A stretch of DNA of 64,000 nucleotides from Massilia rubra (GCF_011682065.1 NZ_VUYU01000028.1:25773-89772), one strand, 5' to 3'; shown: positions 16,991-26,785, counted from the stretch's first letter. Program-made: numbers and translations. The notes: a model not told the origin generated them from the sequence alone.

Positions 16991-18484
16991 ATGGACTTTA
17001 GCATAAAAGCATTCGACACAAAGAACACCATCACGTCGGCCAAAACCGGTTGCATCGCGGTTGCGGTATTCGAAAACAAAAAACTGTCGCAGGCTGCAAA
17101 AGCCCTCGACCAGGGTGGTGACATCACGGCTGCGCTCAAGTCCGGCGACATTACCGGCAAAGCCGGTTCGACCTTGCTGTTGCGCGGTATTTCCGGCACC
17201 GGCGCGGCGCGCGTGCTGCTGGTAGGGCTGGGCAACGACGAGACGGTCAGCGAAAAAAGCTTCACTTCCGCAGTGAACGCGACGCTCAAGGCTTTCGCCT
17301 CGCTCGGCGCCGCGGACGCCATTATCGCATTACCCATGACGGATGTGAAAGAGCGTGATGTTTCCTGGGCTGTGCGCACGATCGTCTGCGCCGCCCACGA
17401 GAGCGTTTTCCGCACCGATGGCCAGAAGAGCAAGAAAGACCCGGCCCCGGCCGGCGTGCGCAAGATCACCCTGGCCACCGACGCCACGGGCGAAGTCAAG
17501 ACCGCGCTGGCGCAAGCCATTGCGATCGCCAACGGCATGGACCTGACCAAGGAATTGGGCAACCTGTCGGCCAACATCTGCACCCCGACCTACCTGGCCG
17601 ACACCGCGCGCAAGCTGGCCAAGGACTACAAGTTCGACGTTGAAGTACTGGACCGCAAGCAGCTCCAGGCACTCAAGATGGGCAGCTTCCTGTCGGTCAC
17701 CAACGGCAGCGAGGAAGCGCCCAAGTTCATCGTCCTGAAGCACATGGGCGGCAAAGCCAAGGATGCGCCGGTGGTATTGGTCGGCAAGGGCATCACCTTC
17801 GACACGGGCGGCATTTCGATCAAGGCCGGTCCCGGCATGGATGAAATGAAGTACGACATGTGCGGCGCCGCCTCGGTGCTGGGCACCTTCCGCGCGATTG
17901 GCGAAATGGGCCTGAAACTCAATGTGATCGGCGTGATCGCCGCCTGCGAGAACATGCCGTCGGGCCGCGCCACCAAGCCGGGCGACATTGTCACGTCGAT
18001 GAACGGCCTGACCATCGAAGTGCTCAACACCGACGCCGAAGGCCGCCTGGTGCTGTGCGATGCGCTGACCTACTGCGAGCGTTTCAACCCGGCCGCGGTG
18101 ATCGACATCGCCACCCTGACCGGCGCCTGCGTGGTGGCATTGGGCCATCACAACACCGGCCTGTTCACGCGCAGCGACGACGCCCACGAGAAGCTGGCCG
18201 GCGAACTGCTGGCCGCCGGCAAAGCCGCCAGCGACACCGCATGGCGCCTGCCGATCGAAGAAGTCTACAACGAGCAGCTCAAGTCCAACTTCGCCGACCT
18301 GGCCAACATCGGCACGCCGGGCGGCGCCAGCGTGACGGCGGCCTGCTTCCTCGAGAACTTTACGCGCAAGTACACCTGGGCGCATCTGGACATCGCCGGC
18401 ACCGCCTGGAAATCGGGTGGCGCGAAGGGCGCGACCGGTCGTCCGGTACCGTTGTTGTCGACGTTCCTGATCAACCGCGTGTAA
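16991..18484 (+). CDS. pepA: Leucyl aminopeptidase (M17)
   Basis: This 497-residue dinuclear-metal aminopeptidase, which also binds DNA in some bacteria, shows the catalytic domain blocks [26 protein letters not shown] and the signature [12 protein letters not shown], all intact. The N-terminal macro-like domain covers about residues 1-160. A GGAG-type ribosome site precedes the ATG. A 36-bp inverted repeat (18539-18629) follows and may end the transcript. Cytoplasmic. Confidence 0.97.
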   Translation: MDFSIKAFDTKNTITSAKTGCIAVAVFENKKLSQAAKALDQGGDITAALKSGDITGKAGSTLLLRGISGTGAARVLLVGLGNDETVSEKSFTSAVNATLKAFASLGAADAIIALPMTDVKERDVSWAVRTIVCAAHESVFRTDGQKSKKDPAPAGVRKITLATDATGEVKTALAQAIAIANGMDLTKELGNLSANICTPTYLADTARKLAKDYKFDVEVLDRKQLQALKMGSFLSVTNGSEEAPKFIVLKHMGGKAKDAPVVLVGKGITFDTGGISIKAGPGMDEMKYDMCGAASVLGTFRAIGEMGLKLNVIGVIAACENMPSGRATKPGDIVTSMNGLTIEVLNTDAEGRLVLCDALTYCERFNPAAVIDIATLTGACVVALGHHNTGLFTRSDDAHEKLAGELLAAGKAASDTAWRLPIEEVYNEQLKSNFADLANIGTPGGASVTAACFLENFTRKYTWAHLDIAGTAWKSGGAKGATGRPVPLLSTFLINRV

Positions 18485-18538
18485 GCGGCGAGATAGCGTA
18501 CGCTGTCTGACCGCGTGCGCTGTCAGACCATCCCCCTC

Positions 18539-18629
18539 AAAACCGTCATTCCCGCGCAGGCGGGAATCCAAGGCCTCTACGCTTAGCGACGGCGCCTTGG
18601 ATTCCCGCCTGCGCGGGAATGACGGTTTT
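18539..18629. repeat. 36-bp perfect inverted repeat, possible terminator
   Basis: Arms at 18539-18574 and 18594-18629 are perfect reverse complements, with the core ATTCCCGCGCAGGCGGGAAT, itself nearly palindromic. A 19-bp loop separates them. The ATTCCC...GGGAAT core resembles dispersed repeats (dRS3-like) common in beta- and gammaproteobacteria. It lies between the convergent pepA and lipoprotein genes and ends in TTTTG, so it could terminate both transcripts. Confidence 0.85.
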
Positions 18630-18667
18630 GCAGTTGGGGGCCTTGCAAGACGTTGTTTTATCGCGCG

Positions 18668-19129
18668 CTAGTGCAGCGCCGTCCCCGCCGTCTCCGGCGG
18701 ATCGTTCTGATAATCGCGCGCACCGCTGCGGCGCATCAGCACCGTGAGCGTTTCCGGGTAATCGAACCCGGCCCCGGTGCGCTTGTCGAGCAGGTATCCC
18801 AGCCCCGCGGTCAGCACCGCGTTGCCCACGGTGGCGCTGGCGTTGGCACTCGACGCGACCCGGTCCTGCCCCGCACCCACGCCATCCTTCCTGCAATCGA
18901 TGAACAGATTGCCCGCGCTCTTTTGCACGGTCACGTGGCCGGGGGACGTGACGAACCAGCGCCCCTTGTCATTGGTCAGCACGCAGCCGGCGCCGCCAAC
19001 TTCGCGGTTGTCCAGGATGGTATGCAGCATCAACGTCTGCTGGTTCGACTCGCTGATCGTCGCGCAGCCGCCCAGGGCGGCCAACAACGCCAGCGCGCCG
19101 GTCCGTAAAAAAATCGCCATCGCGTTCAT
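18668..19129 (-). CDS. Putative lipoprotein
   Basis: This 153-residue protein has a lipoprotein signal (LALLAALGGC, Cys22) followed by ATISESNQQTLMLHT. The mature part includes GAGCVLTNDKGRWFVTSPG and a glycine/alanine segment near AVLTAGLGYLLDKRTGAGF that could associate with membrane. It resembles small uncharacterised envelope lipoproteins; no enzymatic motif is visible. The convergent neighbour is pepA and the upstream neighbour is creA on the same strand. The ATG at 19129 is used, with an ATG at 19120 as alternative. Confidence 0.8.
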   Translation of the reverse strand: MNAMAIFLRTGALALLAALGGCATISESNQQTLMLHTILDNREVGGAGCVLTNDKGRWFVTSPGHVTVQKSAGNLFIDCRKDGVGAGQDRVASSANASATVGNAVLTAGLGYLLDKRTGAGFDYPETLTVLMRRSGARDYQNDPPETAGTALH

Positions 19130-19194
19130 CCAAGGTAGTAGTTCATCCTGTTTACGGCAGCCGTCCAGGATTTCTGAATACTACCCGATGAAAA

Positions 19195-19668
19195 CTACTT
19201 GAGCGGAATCGGCTGGTTGGCCGGCACCGGCACCGCGGTCACGCTGTTTTTCGGGCTGCCGTCGATCAGGCGGTCCGAATAGACCAGGTAAGCGAGCGCA
19301 TTGCGCTTGGCGTCGACCATGCGCACCACGCGTACGTGCTTGAAGAAGATCGAGGCACGCTCGCTGAACACTTCTTCCTGGCGCGGCACTTTGCCGTTGA
19401 AGGTGATCGGGCCGACCTGGCGGCAGGCCACCGACGATTCGGCCTTGTCTTCGGCCAGGCCCACGGCGCCCTTGATGCCACCGGTCTTGGCGCGCGACAG
19501 GTAGCAGCTCACGCCGCCGACGACCGGGTCGTCGAATACTTCGACCACGACCTTGTGGTCGGGGCCAATCAGCTTGAAAGCGGTATCGACCGAGCCCACG
19601 GTTTCGGCAGCGGCGCAAACGGCGGCAGCGGACAGCGCGAGGCTCAAAGCGAGGCGAATCATTCGCAT
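19195..19668 (-). CDS. creA: CreA family protein
   Basis: This 157-residue exported protein has a signal peptide ([19 protein letters not shown]) and a mature domain of the CreA family: [40 protein letters not shown] and [10 protein letters not shown]. Its function is not established in any organism. An AGGAATAAC ribosome site precedes the ATG at 19668; a longer opening upstream lacks one. It is likely periplasmic. Confidence 0.93.
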   Translation of the reverse strand: MRMIRLALSLALSAAAVCAAAETVGSVDTAFKLIGPDHKVVVEVFDDPVVGGVSCYLSRAKTGGIKGAVGLAEDKAESSVACRQVGPITFNGKVPRQEEVFSERASIFFKHVRVVRMVDAKRNALAYLVYSDRLIDGSPKNSVTAVPVPANQPIPLK

Positions 19669-19735
19669 AATGTTATTCCTGGAGAGTGGTGCGGGAGGGT
19701 GATGCTGGAGCTTGCACTCCAGTTGGCAGGCAAGA

Positions 19736-19924
19736 CTAGGGCACCGGCGCAAAGCGCGGCACCAGAATGCCGTCGACTTCGACCAGTTGAAAAAACACGT
19801 CTTTCGGCCGCGTCCATAATGAACCGTCCGCTGCGCGATACACGATCATCTCTGAGAGATCCGATTCAAGAGTGGCCACGCACACCAATTCGTACAGGCC
19901 ACCCTTGTAGTGCCGGTATTGCAT
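19736..19924 (-). CDS. DUF1653 domain protein
   Basis: This 62-residue protein matches DUF1653: it begins [17 protein letters not shown] and carries [20 protein letters not shown]. The family is small and widespread, with unknown function. Its ATG overlaps the stop of the preceding 125-residue gene by one base (TGATG), so the two are translationally coupled. Confidence 0.88.
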   Translation of the reverse strand: MQYRHYKGGLYELVCVATLESDLSEMIVYRAADGSLWTRPKDVFFQLVEVDGILVPRFAPVP

Positions 19925-20301
19925 CAACTCTCGGTCTTGTCTTCGGCCAGAGCTTTCTGCTTCTTCTTCAAGCCCTGGATGACCTTCAGGACACCTTCGA
20001 TACCAGCGGTATCGTCGAGATCGCTAAAAGCATCAAGAACCTCATTCAGAACCCGGTTACGCACTGCGGTTTCATCCGACGCCGGTGCGCTTGCGCGTAC
20101 CGGTTCGGCCGACTCTTTCGAGGCGGCCTTTTGCGCCGAATACTTCGCTGTCGCCGCGGCTGTTTTGCCGTGCGCCAGCGCCGCTTGCCAGATTACCCAG
20201 CGACGTTGTGTTTCAAACACGAGATATTCATCGGGTTTATCTTCTCGGCGTCGAACGATATGACCATCGCGCTGCGCCCATGCTTCAAATGCACTTCGCA
20301 T
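19924..20301 (-). CDS. Small protein coupled to DUF1653
   Basis: This 125-residue soluble protein is of unknown function. The N-terminal half reads like a compact domain (MRSAFEAWAQRDGHIVRRRE, YLVFETQRRWVIWQAAL), and the C-terminal half is charged and helical, ending LKKKQKALAEDKTES. The N-terminal style resembles small phage or plasmid proteins that pair with DUF1653-like partners, which is inference. An AGGATT ribosome site precedes the ATG. Confidence 0.72.
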   Translation of the reverse strand: MRSAFEAWAQRDGHIVRRREDKPDEYLVFETQRRWVIWQAALAHGKTAAATAKYSAQKAASKESAEPVRASAPASDETAVRNRVLNEVLDAFSDLDDTAGIEGVLKVIQGLKKKQKALAEDKTES

Positions 20302-20774
20302 TTTAATCCTTTACAAATGCTGTCTTCGCATTTCTACACTAATCAAAACAGAATTGTTTTAACTAGTACCACCTTGCAGAATGTGTCATGAAGCCGTCAC
20401 AAACTTTAAGGGCGTGTAACTCTTCACGCTAGGGGTTCCGACCGTTGGTTCTCACCACCACCGACCAGATTTAAGTATATTACCCCGTGCGTTATAAGAA
20501 TGCAATTTTTTATTCCCCATGAGTAACAATAGTCCAAAATCGTTGTTTTGTCTGCCTCTTGTTACATCTAATTACATCTTGCGAGTGGTTAAATCTCGGG
20601 GACAACAAAGTTTAACATCTCCACGGTATTTTTTCGATAAAAGTGTTGATAACACAAGCGTATGCATCTTGCATACATGGCCAAATTTGTTAACTAACAG
20701 CATGTTCTTGCACGAACGCACCATTTAACGCGATACTAAGCGTTTTTAGCACCAATGGCGCTCTGGAACCCCCT
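20302..20774. other. AT-rich intergenic region upstream of xthA
   Basis: This 473-bp gap is strikingly poorer in GC than its surroundings. It contains a GCGTG/CACGC hairpin near 20414-20431, a tandem TTACATCT repeat at 20562-20579 with a 10-bp period, and promoter-like TTGATA/TATAAG segments. A 69-codon open frame at 20519-20728 has no ribosome site or coding character. No gene is called. Confidence 0.6.
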
Positions 20775-21545
20775 ATGAAAATAGCAACATGGAATGTTAA
20801 TTCCCTCAAAGTACGACTTCCTCACCTCCTGCAATGGCTGGAGGCAAATCCGGTCGATGTACTTTGCTTACAAGAGACAAAATTGACGGACGATAAGTTC
20901 CCGATTTCTGAAATTAAAGCTGCCGGCTATGAAGTCGCCTTCAGCGGTCAAAAAACCTATAACGGCGTCGCAATATTATCTAAATTGCCACTAGATGACA
21001 TTATAAGAAACAATCCCATATTTCCGGACGAGCAGCAACGGATACTCGCGGCGACGATCGGCGGCACGCGTTTTATCTGCGCCTATGTACCGAATGGGCA
21101 AGCGGTCGGGACCGACAAATACGCCTATAAACTCGCCTGGCTCGCATCCTTGCGCGAATGGCTTGCCGAGGAAGTGCGCGCGCACGCCGGCGCTGGCCTG
21201 GCGATCCTCGGCGATTACAACATCGCCCCCGAAGACCGCGACGTGCACGACCCGGTTGCATGGGCCGGCCAGGTGCTGTGTTCCGACAAGGAGCGCGCGG
21301 CGTTGACGGCGCTGACCGACCTGGGATTGACCGATGCGTTCCGCCTGTTCGAACAGGCCGATAAATCATTCAGCTGGTGGGATTACCGGCAGCTCGGTTA
21401 CCAGAAAAACAAAGGCCTGCGGATCGACCACATATTGCTGTCGGAAGCCTTGGCCAAGCGTTGCACGGCGTGCGCGATCGACCGCATTCCGCGCAAATGG
21501 GAGCAACCATCCGACCACGCCCCCGTCATCGCCACCCTGGACTGA
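20775..21545 (+). CDS. xthA: Exodeoxyribonuclease III
   Basis: This 256-residue enzyme of the exonuclease III/AP endonuclease family acts in base-excision repair. All family motifs are present: WNVNSLKVRLPHLLQWL, LCLQETKL, GLAILGDYNIAPEDRDVHDP, LRIDHILLS and PSDHAPVIATL. The first ~100 codons are less GC-rich than the rest of the window. It lies alone between an AT-rich region and a MITE-like element. Confidence 0.96.
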   Translation: MKIATWNVNSLKVRLPHLLQWLEANPVDVLCLQETKLTDDKFPISEIKAAGYEVAFSGQKTYNGVAILSKLPLDDIIRNNPIFPDEQQRILAATIGGTRFICAYVPNGQAVGTDKYAYKLAWLASLREWLAEEVRAHAGAGLAILGDYNIAPEDRDVHDPVAWAGQVLCSDKERAALTALTDLGLTDAFRLFEQADKSFSWWDYRQLGYQKNKGLRIDHILLSEALAKRCTACAIDRIPRKWEQPSDHAPVIATLD

Positions 21546-21586
21546 CAAACCTCTCCTAACCGGGATCTGCGCCCCCAACCCGCAAA

Positions 21587-21764
21587 CCGGGGTCAGAGCT
21601 TTAATTCGCAAGTTTTTGCTCGCACCAGCCAGATCTCATCCTGTTCGGCAACTGAAGAACGCGAAGGGCCTGAGGGTATGCCCGTGCGGACCAAAAAATG
21701 CTCATGTTTAAGGCGATCGGCGTTGGTGAAGGGAAAGAATTTCTAATTAAAGCTCTGACCCCGG
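21587..21764. mobile_element. MITE-like element with 20-bp terminal inverted repeats
   Basis: CCGGGGTCAGAGCTTTAATT at 21587-21606 is repeated exactly in reverse at 21745-21764, enclosing 138 bp with no plausible gene. The ends share the GGGGTCAG core with the palindromes at 47849. The structure suggests a non-autonomous element, perhaps the remnant ends of a REP-associated (Y1) transposase unit. No obvious target duplication was identified. Confidence 0.75.
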
Positions 21765-21795
21765 TTGTAGGAAGACGCTGATTCCGCTTGGGGAA

Positions 21796-24700
21796 TTAGT
21801 GACTGGAGAGGTGCTTGCGGGCCTGGTCGGCGGGCCGGGGTTGGGCGAACAGGTAGCCCTGCGCGTACTGGCAGCCATGCCCGCTCAGCAGCGCGTACTG
21901 GGCTTCGGTTTCGACGCCCTCCGCTACCACCGACAACTGCAAGCTGTTCGACAGCGCCATGATGGCCGCCACGATCGCGCGGTCTTCGGTGCTGCTCTCG
22001 AGGTCCTTGATGAAGGCGCGGTCGATCTTGATCTTCTTGACCGGGAAGCGCTTGAGGTAGGCCAGGCTCGAATAGCCGGTGCCGAAATCGTCGATCGACA
22101 GGCGGATGCCCATGCCGTTGATCTGCCCCAGGATCTCCATGGTCTGTTCGCCATGCTGCATCAGCGCCGTTTCGGTGATTTCGAATTCGATCAGGGCCGG
22201 GTCGATCCCGGTTTCGTCCAACACGCCCCGGATCGATTCGATCAGCCCGCGGTGCATGAACTGGCGTGGCGATAAATTGACCGCCAGCGGCACCGCCGTC
22301 ATCCCCTCGCGCTGCCACGCCATGCTCTGCTCGCAGGCGCGCCGCATCACCCATTCGCCGATCGGCACGATCAAGCCGTTTTCTTCGATGATGGGGATGA
22401 AGTGGTCGGGCAGCACCAGCCCGTGCCCCGGACGGCGCCAGCGCAGCAGCACTTCCATGGTGTGCACCCGGCGCGTGCCGATGTCGATGATCGGCTGGTA
22501 GAACAGCTCGAACTGCCCGTGCGTGAGCGCGCCGCGCAGCGCGCTCTCAAGCTCGAAGTGCTGCGCCGCCGCCAGGTTCATGCGCTCGGTGAAGTACTGG
22601 TAATTATTGCGCCCGTTCGCCTTGGCGTGATACATCGCCGCGTCGGCGTGCCGCATCAGGGTCGCCACATCGTCGCCGTCGTCCGGATACATGCACACGC
22701 CGATCGATGGCGTGATGTGCAGCAGGCGATCGTCGACCGGGAACGGCAGCGCCAGCACGTCGATGATCTTCTGCGCCACCTGGCTGCTTTCGTCAGGCCC
22801 GTCGATACCCGGCACCAGCACCACGAATTCGTCGCCGCCGAGGCGCGCCACGGTGTCGCTGGCGCGCACCGCATGGCACAGCCGCCCGGCCACTTCCTTG
22901 AGCAGGCGGTCGCCCATCAGGTGCCCGAGCGAGTCGTTGATGGTCTTGAAACGGTCAAGGTCGATGAACATCACGGCCAGCTTGGCGCCGGAGCGCTTCA
23001 CGGCGAGCATGGCGTGGTTCAGCCGGTCCGACAGCAAGGCGCGGTTGGGCAGGCCGGTCAGGCTGTCGTGATAGGCCATGTGGTTCACGCGCGCTTCGGC
23101 CTGGCGCCGTTCCACGATCTCGCCCTGCAGCAGGGCGTTGGCGCCGGCCAGTTCGGCGGTGCGCTCGAGCACCCGCACTTCGAGTTCGTCGCGCGCGCGC
23201 CGCACCGCTTCGCCGGCCTCGCGCCGCGCCGTCACGTCGTCGACCAGCCACACCGAGCGCCCGGTGGCATGCGCCAGGTCGAACGGGCGCCCCGACAGGC
23301 GCGCCCAGAAGGTGCTGCCATCCTTGCGCACCAGCCGGTGCTCGGCCATGTGCACGCGCCCGGCGTGGAAGTCGCGCGTGGTCTCGGCACGCGCCAGGTC
23401 CCAGCTGGCGCGGTCCGGGTACAGGGCGCGCACCGACAGCCCCGCCACTTCGCCCGGCCCGTAGCCGAACAGTTCTTCCATCTTGGCGTTGCAGCGCAGG
23501 TTCATGCCGTGTTCGACCACCGCGATGCCGAGCACCGCGCTGTCGAGGATGGCCTGGTTCTCCAGCAGCGCGTTGCGCAGCGATTCTTCGGCGCGCTTGG
23601 CGTCGGTGCGGTCTTCGATGATCCAGATCGTACCCTGCGTCGGGTCGGCCGGATTGACGACGTAGGCGATCAGCTGCGCCCACAGCACGCTGCCGTCCTT
23701 GCGCGCCATCCCGACTTCGGTATGAAACGGTTTGCCGACCGAGAGCAGCGGGCTGGCCGCGGCGCCGATGGCGGCGTAGACCTCGTCGCTCGGATACAGC
23801 GCGCGGCCGGGCAGGCCCAGTCCCTCGCTGCCCTGGTAGCCAAACATGTCGGCAAAACCGCGGTTGTAGCGCGTGATGATGCGGTTCTTGGTGAACAAAA
23901 TGCTGACCGAGGCGTTGGTCATGATGGCCTGCACCTCGACCAGGGTCTGGCGCGCTTCGGTCACGTCTTCCAGTATCCAGATGGTGCCTTGTTCGCGCCG
24001 TTCGGCGTCCACCGTCTGCGCCCGCACGCGGCACCAGAACAGGGTGCCGTCGCGCCGGCGGAACTGGCATTCGGGGCTTTCGAACGGCAGGCCGTTACCG
24101 AGCACCGGCCCGGCGGCGAGGCCGAATTCGTCGTACGCCTCGGGCGACGGGAATACCGCCACCGCCGGCAGCCCGGTCATCTCTTCGCGCGTGTAGCCGA
24201 ACATCTCGGCCATGCGCGGGTTACACGACAACATGATCCCGTTGCGGCTGAACAGGATGCCAACCGAGGCATTGTCCAGGATCGCCTTCTGCTCCAGCAG
24301 CACCTGGCGGGTCGCTTCCTCGGCCGCCTTTTGCGCGCTGCGGTCGTCCACGATCCAGATGGTGTCCTGCTTGCCGCGCCCGGCGTTGATGGCGTAGATG
24401 TAGGCGTGCGCCCAGAACACGCTGCCGTCCTGGCGCAGCATCTCGATGTCGGCCTGGTAGGGATGGCCGGCGCTCAGCAGCGGCTGCGCTTCGTGTCGCA
24501 GCGCCTCGTAGGCGGCGCCGGACGCAAACAGCTCGGCGGCCGCATGTCCGAGCCCGGTCTCGCCGGCAAAGCCGAAACAGCGCCCGAACTGCTGGTTGTA
24601 GCGCAGGATGCGGTTGTCGCGCTGGAAGGCGATGCCCAGCGGCGCATTGTCCATGATGGCCTGCATTTCGAGCAGCGCGCGACGCAGGCGCGTTTCGTTC

Positions 24701-25416
24701 TGGTGCAGCTCGTCGATGTCTTCCACGATCCAGATGGTGCCGTGCGACTCGTCGCGCGGATCGACCGCGCGCCCGTACAGGCGGCACCAGAGCAGCACGC
24801 CGTCCTTGCGGCGCAGGCGCAGTTCGCCGGCGTACGAGCCGCCCGCGGCGAGCCGTGGACCGGCCTCGCCGCTCATTTGCTCGTAACTGCGCACGCTGGG
24901 GAAAACGGTGACGGTGGCCGCGCCGATCAGTTCATCGGCGGTGTAGCCAAAGATTTCTGCGGCGCGGATATTACATTCGCGGATTTCGCGGTTTTTGCTG
25001 AGGATGATGCCGACCGCCGCGTTTTCGAGGATGGCCTTTTGCTCCATCACCGTCTTGCGCAGCGCGGCCTGGTCACGGTCGTAGCGCCGGATGTCGGTAA
25101 AGACGAACGTCGCGCCACCGCCCGGCAGCGCCTTGGCCAGCACCTGGACCGCAATCGGCTGGCCGTGCGCGTGCAGCGCGCTTTCCCATAAGCGGTCGGC
25201 GCCGTCGCCCGCGCGCAGGCGCAGCGCGGCGTCGTGCCGCGCCGGCGGGGCGAACAAGTCAAGCAGGGGGAGGCCGACGGGAGATGCGCCGAGCAGGTCG
25301 CACAAGGCCGCGTTGGCGGCATGGACGATGCCGTCCGCGTCGCAGGCACAGGCGGGCGATCCGATTAACTGGAGCGCTTCAGCGACGAAATCAGGCTTGG
25401 TTGATAAGCGATCCAT
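21796..25416 (-). CDS. Six-PAS diguanylate cyclase/phosphodiesterase
   Basis: This 1206-residue cytoplasmic protein has six PAS sensor domains in a row over about residues 10-775. Five of them open with a repeated phrase such as EQKAILDNASVGILFSRN. A GGDEF domain follows (LGGDEF, GGDEF about residues 860-864) with an intact inhibitory RASD site five residues before it. The EAL domain has MEVLLRW (about 988) where EALLRW is usual, but keeps the Glu and later motifs (NLSPRQF, EITETALM, SIDDFGTGYSSLAYL, KIDRAF, AEGVETEAQ). It should control cyclic-di-GMP. No membrane helix is visible. The ATG at 25416 is preferred to one at 25458. Confidence 0.93.
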   Translation of the reverse strand: MDRLSTKPDFVAEALQLIGSPACACDADGIVHAANAALCDLLGASPVGLPLLDLFAPPARHDAALRLRAGDGADRLWESALHAHGQPIAVQVLAKALPGGGATFVFTDIRRYDRDQAALRKTVMEQKAILENAAVGIILSKNREIRECNIRAAEIFGYTADELIGAATVTVFPSVRSYEQMSGEAGPRLAAGGSYAGELRLRRKDGVLLWCRLYGRAVDPRDESHGTIWIVEDIDELHQNETRLRRALLEMQAIMDNAPLGIAFQRDNRILRYNQQFGRCFGFAGETGLGHAAAELFASGAAYEALRHEAQPLLSAGHPYQADIEMLRQDGSVFWAHAYIYAINAGRGKQDTIWIVDDRSAQKAAEEATRQVLLEQKAILDNASVGILFSRNGIMLSCNPRMAEMFGYTREEMTGLPAVAVFPSPEAYDEFGLAAGPVLGNGLPFESPECQFRRRDGTLFWCRVRAQTVDAERREQGTIWILEDVTEARQTLVEVQAIMTNASVSILFTKNRIITRYNRGFADMFGYQGSEGLGLPGRALYPSDEVYAAIGAAASPLLSVGKPFHTEVGMARKDGSVLWAQLIAYVVNPADPTQGTIWIIEDRTDAKRAEESLRNALLENQAILDSAVLGIAVVEHGMNLRCNAKMEELFGYGPGEVAGLSVRALYPDRASWDLARAETTRDFHAGRVHMAEHRLVRKDGSTFWARLSGRPFDLAHATGRSVWLVDDVTARREAGEAVRRARDELEVRVLERTAELAGANALLQGEIVERRQAEARVNHMAYHDSLTGLPNRALLSDRLNHAMLAVKRSGAKLAVMFIDLDRFKTINDSLGHLMGDRLLKEVAGRLCHAVRASDTVARLGGDEFVVLVPGIDGPDESSQVAQKIIDVLALPFPVDDRLLHITPSIGVCMYPDDGDDVATLMRHADAAMYHAKANGRNNYQYFTERMNLAAAQHFELESALRGALTHGQFELFYQPIIDIGTRRVHTMEVLLRWRRPGHGLVLPDHFIPIIEENGLIVPIGEWVMRRACEQSMAWQREGMTAVPLAVNLSPRQFMHRGLIESIRGVLDETGIDPALIEFEITETALMQHGEQTMEILGQINGMGIRLSIDDFGTGYSSLAYLKRFPVKKIKIDRAFIKDLESSTEDRAIVAAIMALSNSLQLSVVAEGVETEAQYALLSGHGCQYAQGYLFAQPRPADQARKHLSSH

Positions 25417-25514
25417 GTCCCCACGACGGCGTAAGTCCGCCGCCTCTGTGATGGGCAACGGAGAACTTGATCATAAACCACAATTGGCCGCAATTTACGG
25501 GAAAAACCGGGAAA

Positions 25515-25560
25515 ACCAAAAAAACAGAAACGCCCACCACGCACGGGGCGGGTGGGCGCT
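25515..25560 (-). terminator. Rho-independent terminator after prpF
   Basis: CGCCCACC (25531-25538) pairs with GGTGGGCG (25551-25558). Read on the - strand the hairpin is followed by TTTCTGTTTTTTT. It lies just downstream of the prpF stop. Confidence 0.8.
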
Positions 25561-25585
25561 TTGCCAAAACGCTCACACAGGGCCG

Positions 25586-26785
25586 TTAAGGCTCCTGCAA
25601 GGCCTCGCCGGGGATCCGGACCCACCCTTCCATCAGCACGCGCGCGCTGCGGCTCATGATGGCCTTGGCGACGCTCCAGTCGCCAGCGACCTGGGTTGCT
25701 TCGGCGCCCACGCGCAGGGTGCCGGACGGATGGCCGAAGCGCACCGCGTTACGCCCTCCCCCGCCGGCCGCCAGGCTGACCAGGGTGCCGGGAATGGCGG
25801 CCGCGGTGCCGATGGCGACGGCGGCGGTGCCCATCATCGCGTGGTGCAGCTTACCCATCGACATGGCGCGCACCAGCAGGTCGATGTCCCCGGCCGCCAC
25901 CGCTTTGCCGCTCGACGACACATACGCCGCCGGCGGCGCCACGAAGGCCACCTTGGGCGTGTGCTGGCGCGTGGCCGCTTCGTCCACATGCTTGATGAGA
26001 CCCATGCGCACGGCGCCGTGCGCGCGGATCGCTTCGAACATGGCCAGCGCCTTGGGGTCGCCGTTGATCGCCTCCTGCAGCTCGGTGCCGCTGTAGCCGA
26101 TCGCCTGCGCATTGACGAAGATCGTCGGAATGCCGGCGTTGATCATGGTGGCCTTGAGCGTGCCCAGGCCCGGCACCTCCAGGTCGTCGACCACGTGCCC
26201 GGTCGGGAACATGGCGCCGCCGGCGCCCTCTTCGTCGGCCGCCGGGTTCATGAATTCGAGCTGCACTTCGGCCGCCGGAAAGGTGACGCCATCGAGTTCG
26301 AAGTCGCCCGTTTCCTGCACCGCGCCGCCGCTCACCGGCACATGCGCGATGATGGTCTTGCCGATGTTGGCCTGCCAGATGCGCACCAGCGCCACGCCGT
26401 CGTGCGGAATGCGGGCGGGGTCGACCAGCCCCGCGCTGATGGCAAAGGAGCCCACGGCGGCCGACAGGTTGCCGCAGTTGCCGCTCCAGTCGACAAACGC
26501 CTTGTCGATGGCGACCTGGCCGAACAGGTAGTCGACGTCGTGCCCCGGCCTGGCGCTTTTGGACAGGATCACCGTCTTGCTGGTGCTCGAGGTGGCGCCG
26601 CCCATGCCGTCGATCTGCTTGCCGTAGGGGTCGGGGCTGCCGATCACGCGCAGCAGCAGCGCGTCGCGCGCGGCGCCGGCCACCTGCGCCGCTTGCGGCA
26701 GGTCTTGCAGGCGAAAGAACACGCCCTTGCTGGTGCCGCCGCGCATATACGTGGCGGGAATCCTGATTTGAGGCAGATGCGCCAT
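25586..26785 (-). CDS. prpF: 2-methylaconitate cis-trans isomerase
   Basis: This 399-residue PrpF isomerises the trans-2-methylaconitate made by AcnD so that aconitase can hydrate it. Family blocks are IPATYMRGGTSKGVFFRLQD, GMGGATSSTSKTVI, SGNCGNLSAAVGSFAI and AGIPTIFVNA. AAGGAGG precedes two adjacent ATGs; the second (26785) has better spacing, while the first (26788) overlaps the acnD stop by 4 bp. The acnD-prpF pair replaces PrpD in the methylcitrate cycle. Confidence 0.95.
   Translation of the reverse strand: MAHLPQIRIPATYMRGGTSKGVFFRLQDLPQAAQVAGAARDALLLRVIGSPDPYGKQIDGMGGATSSTSKTVILSKSARPGHDVDYLFGQVAIDKAFVDWSGNCGNLSAAVGSFAISAGLVDPARIPHDGVALVRIWQANIGKTIIAHVPVSGGAVQETGDFELDGVTFPAAEVQLEFMNPAADEEGAGGAMFPTGHVVDDLEVPGLGTLKATMINAGIPTIFVNAQAIGYSGTELQEAINGDPKALAMFEAIRAHGAVRMGLIKHVDEAATRQHTPKVAFVAPPAAYVSSSGKAVAAGDIDLLVRAMSMGKLHHAMMGTAAVAIGTAAAIPGTLVSLAAGGGGRNAVRFGHPSGTLRVGAEATQVAGDWSVAKAIMSRSARVLMEGWVRIPGEALQEP

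Noticed and set aside
20395..20480. Possible tRNA or small RNA with GGTTCTCACCACC segment
   Set aside because: No cloverleaf could be formed and the T-loop consensus is missing.
20519..20728. 69-codon open frame in the AT-rich gap upstream of xthA
   Set aside because: It has no ribosome binding site, no recognisable protein pattern, and lies in AT-rich DNA with low coding character.
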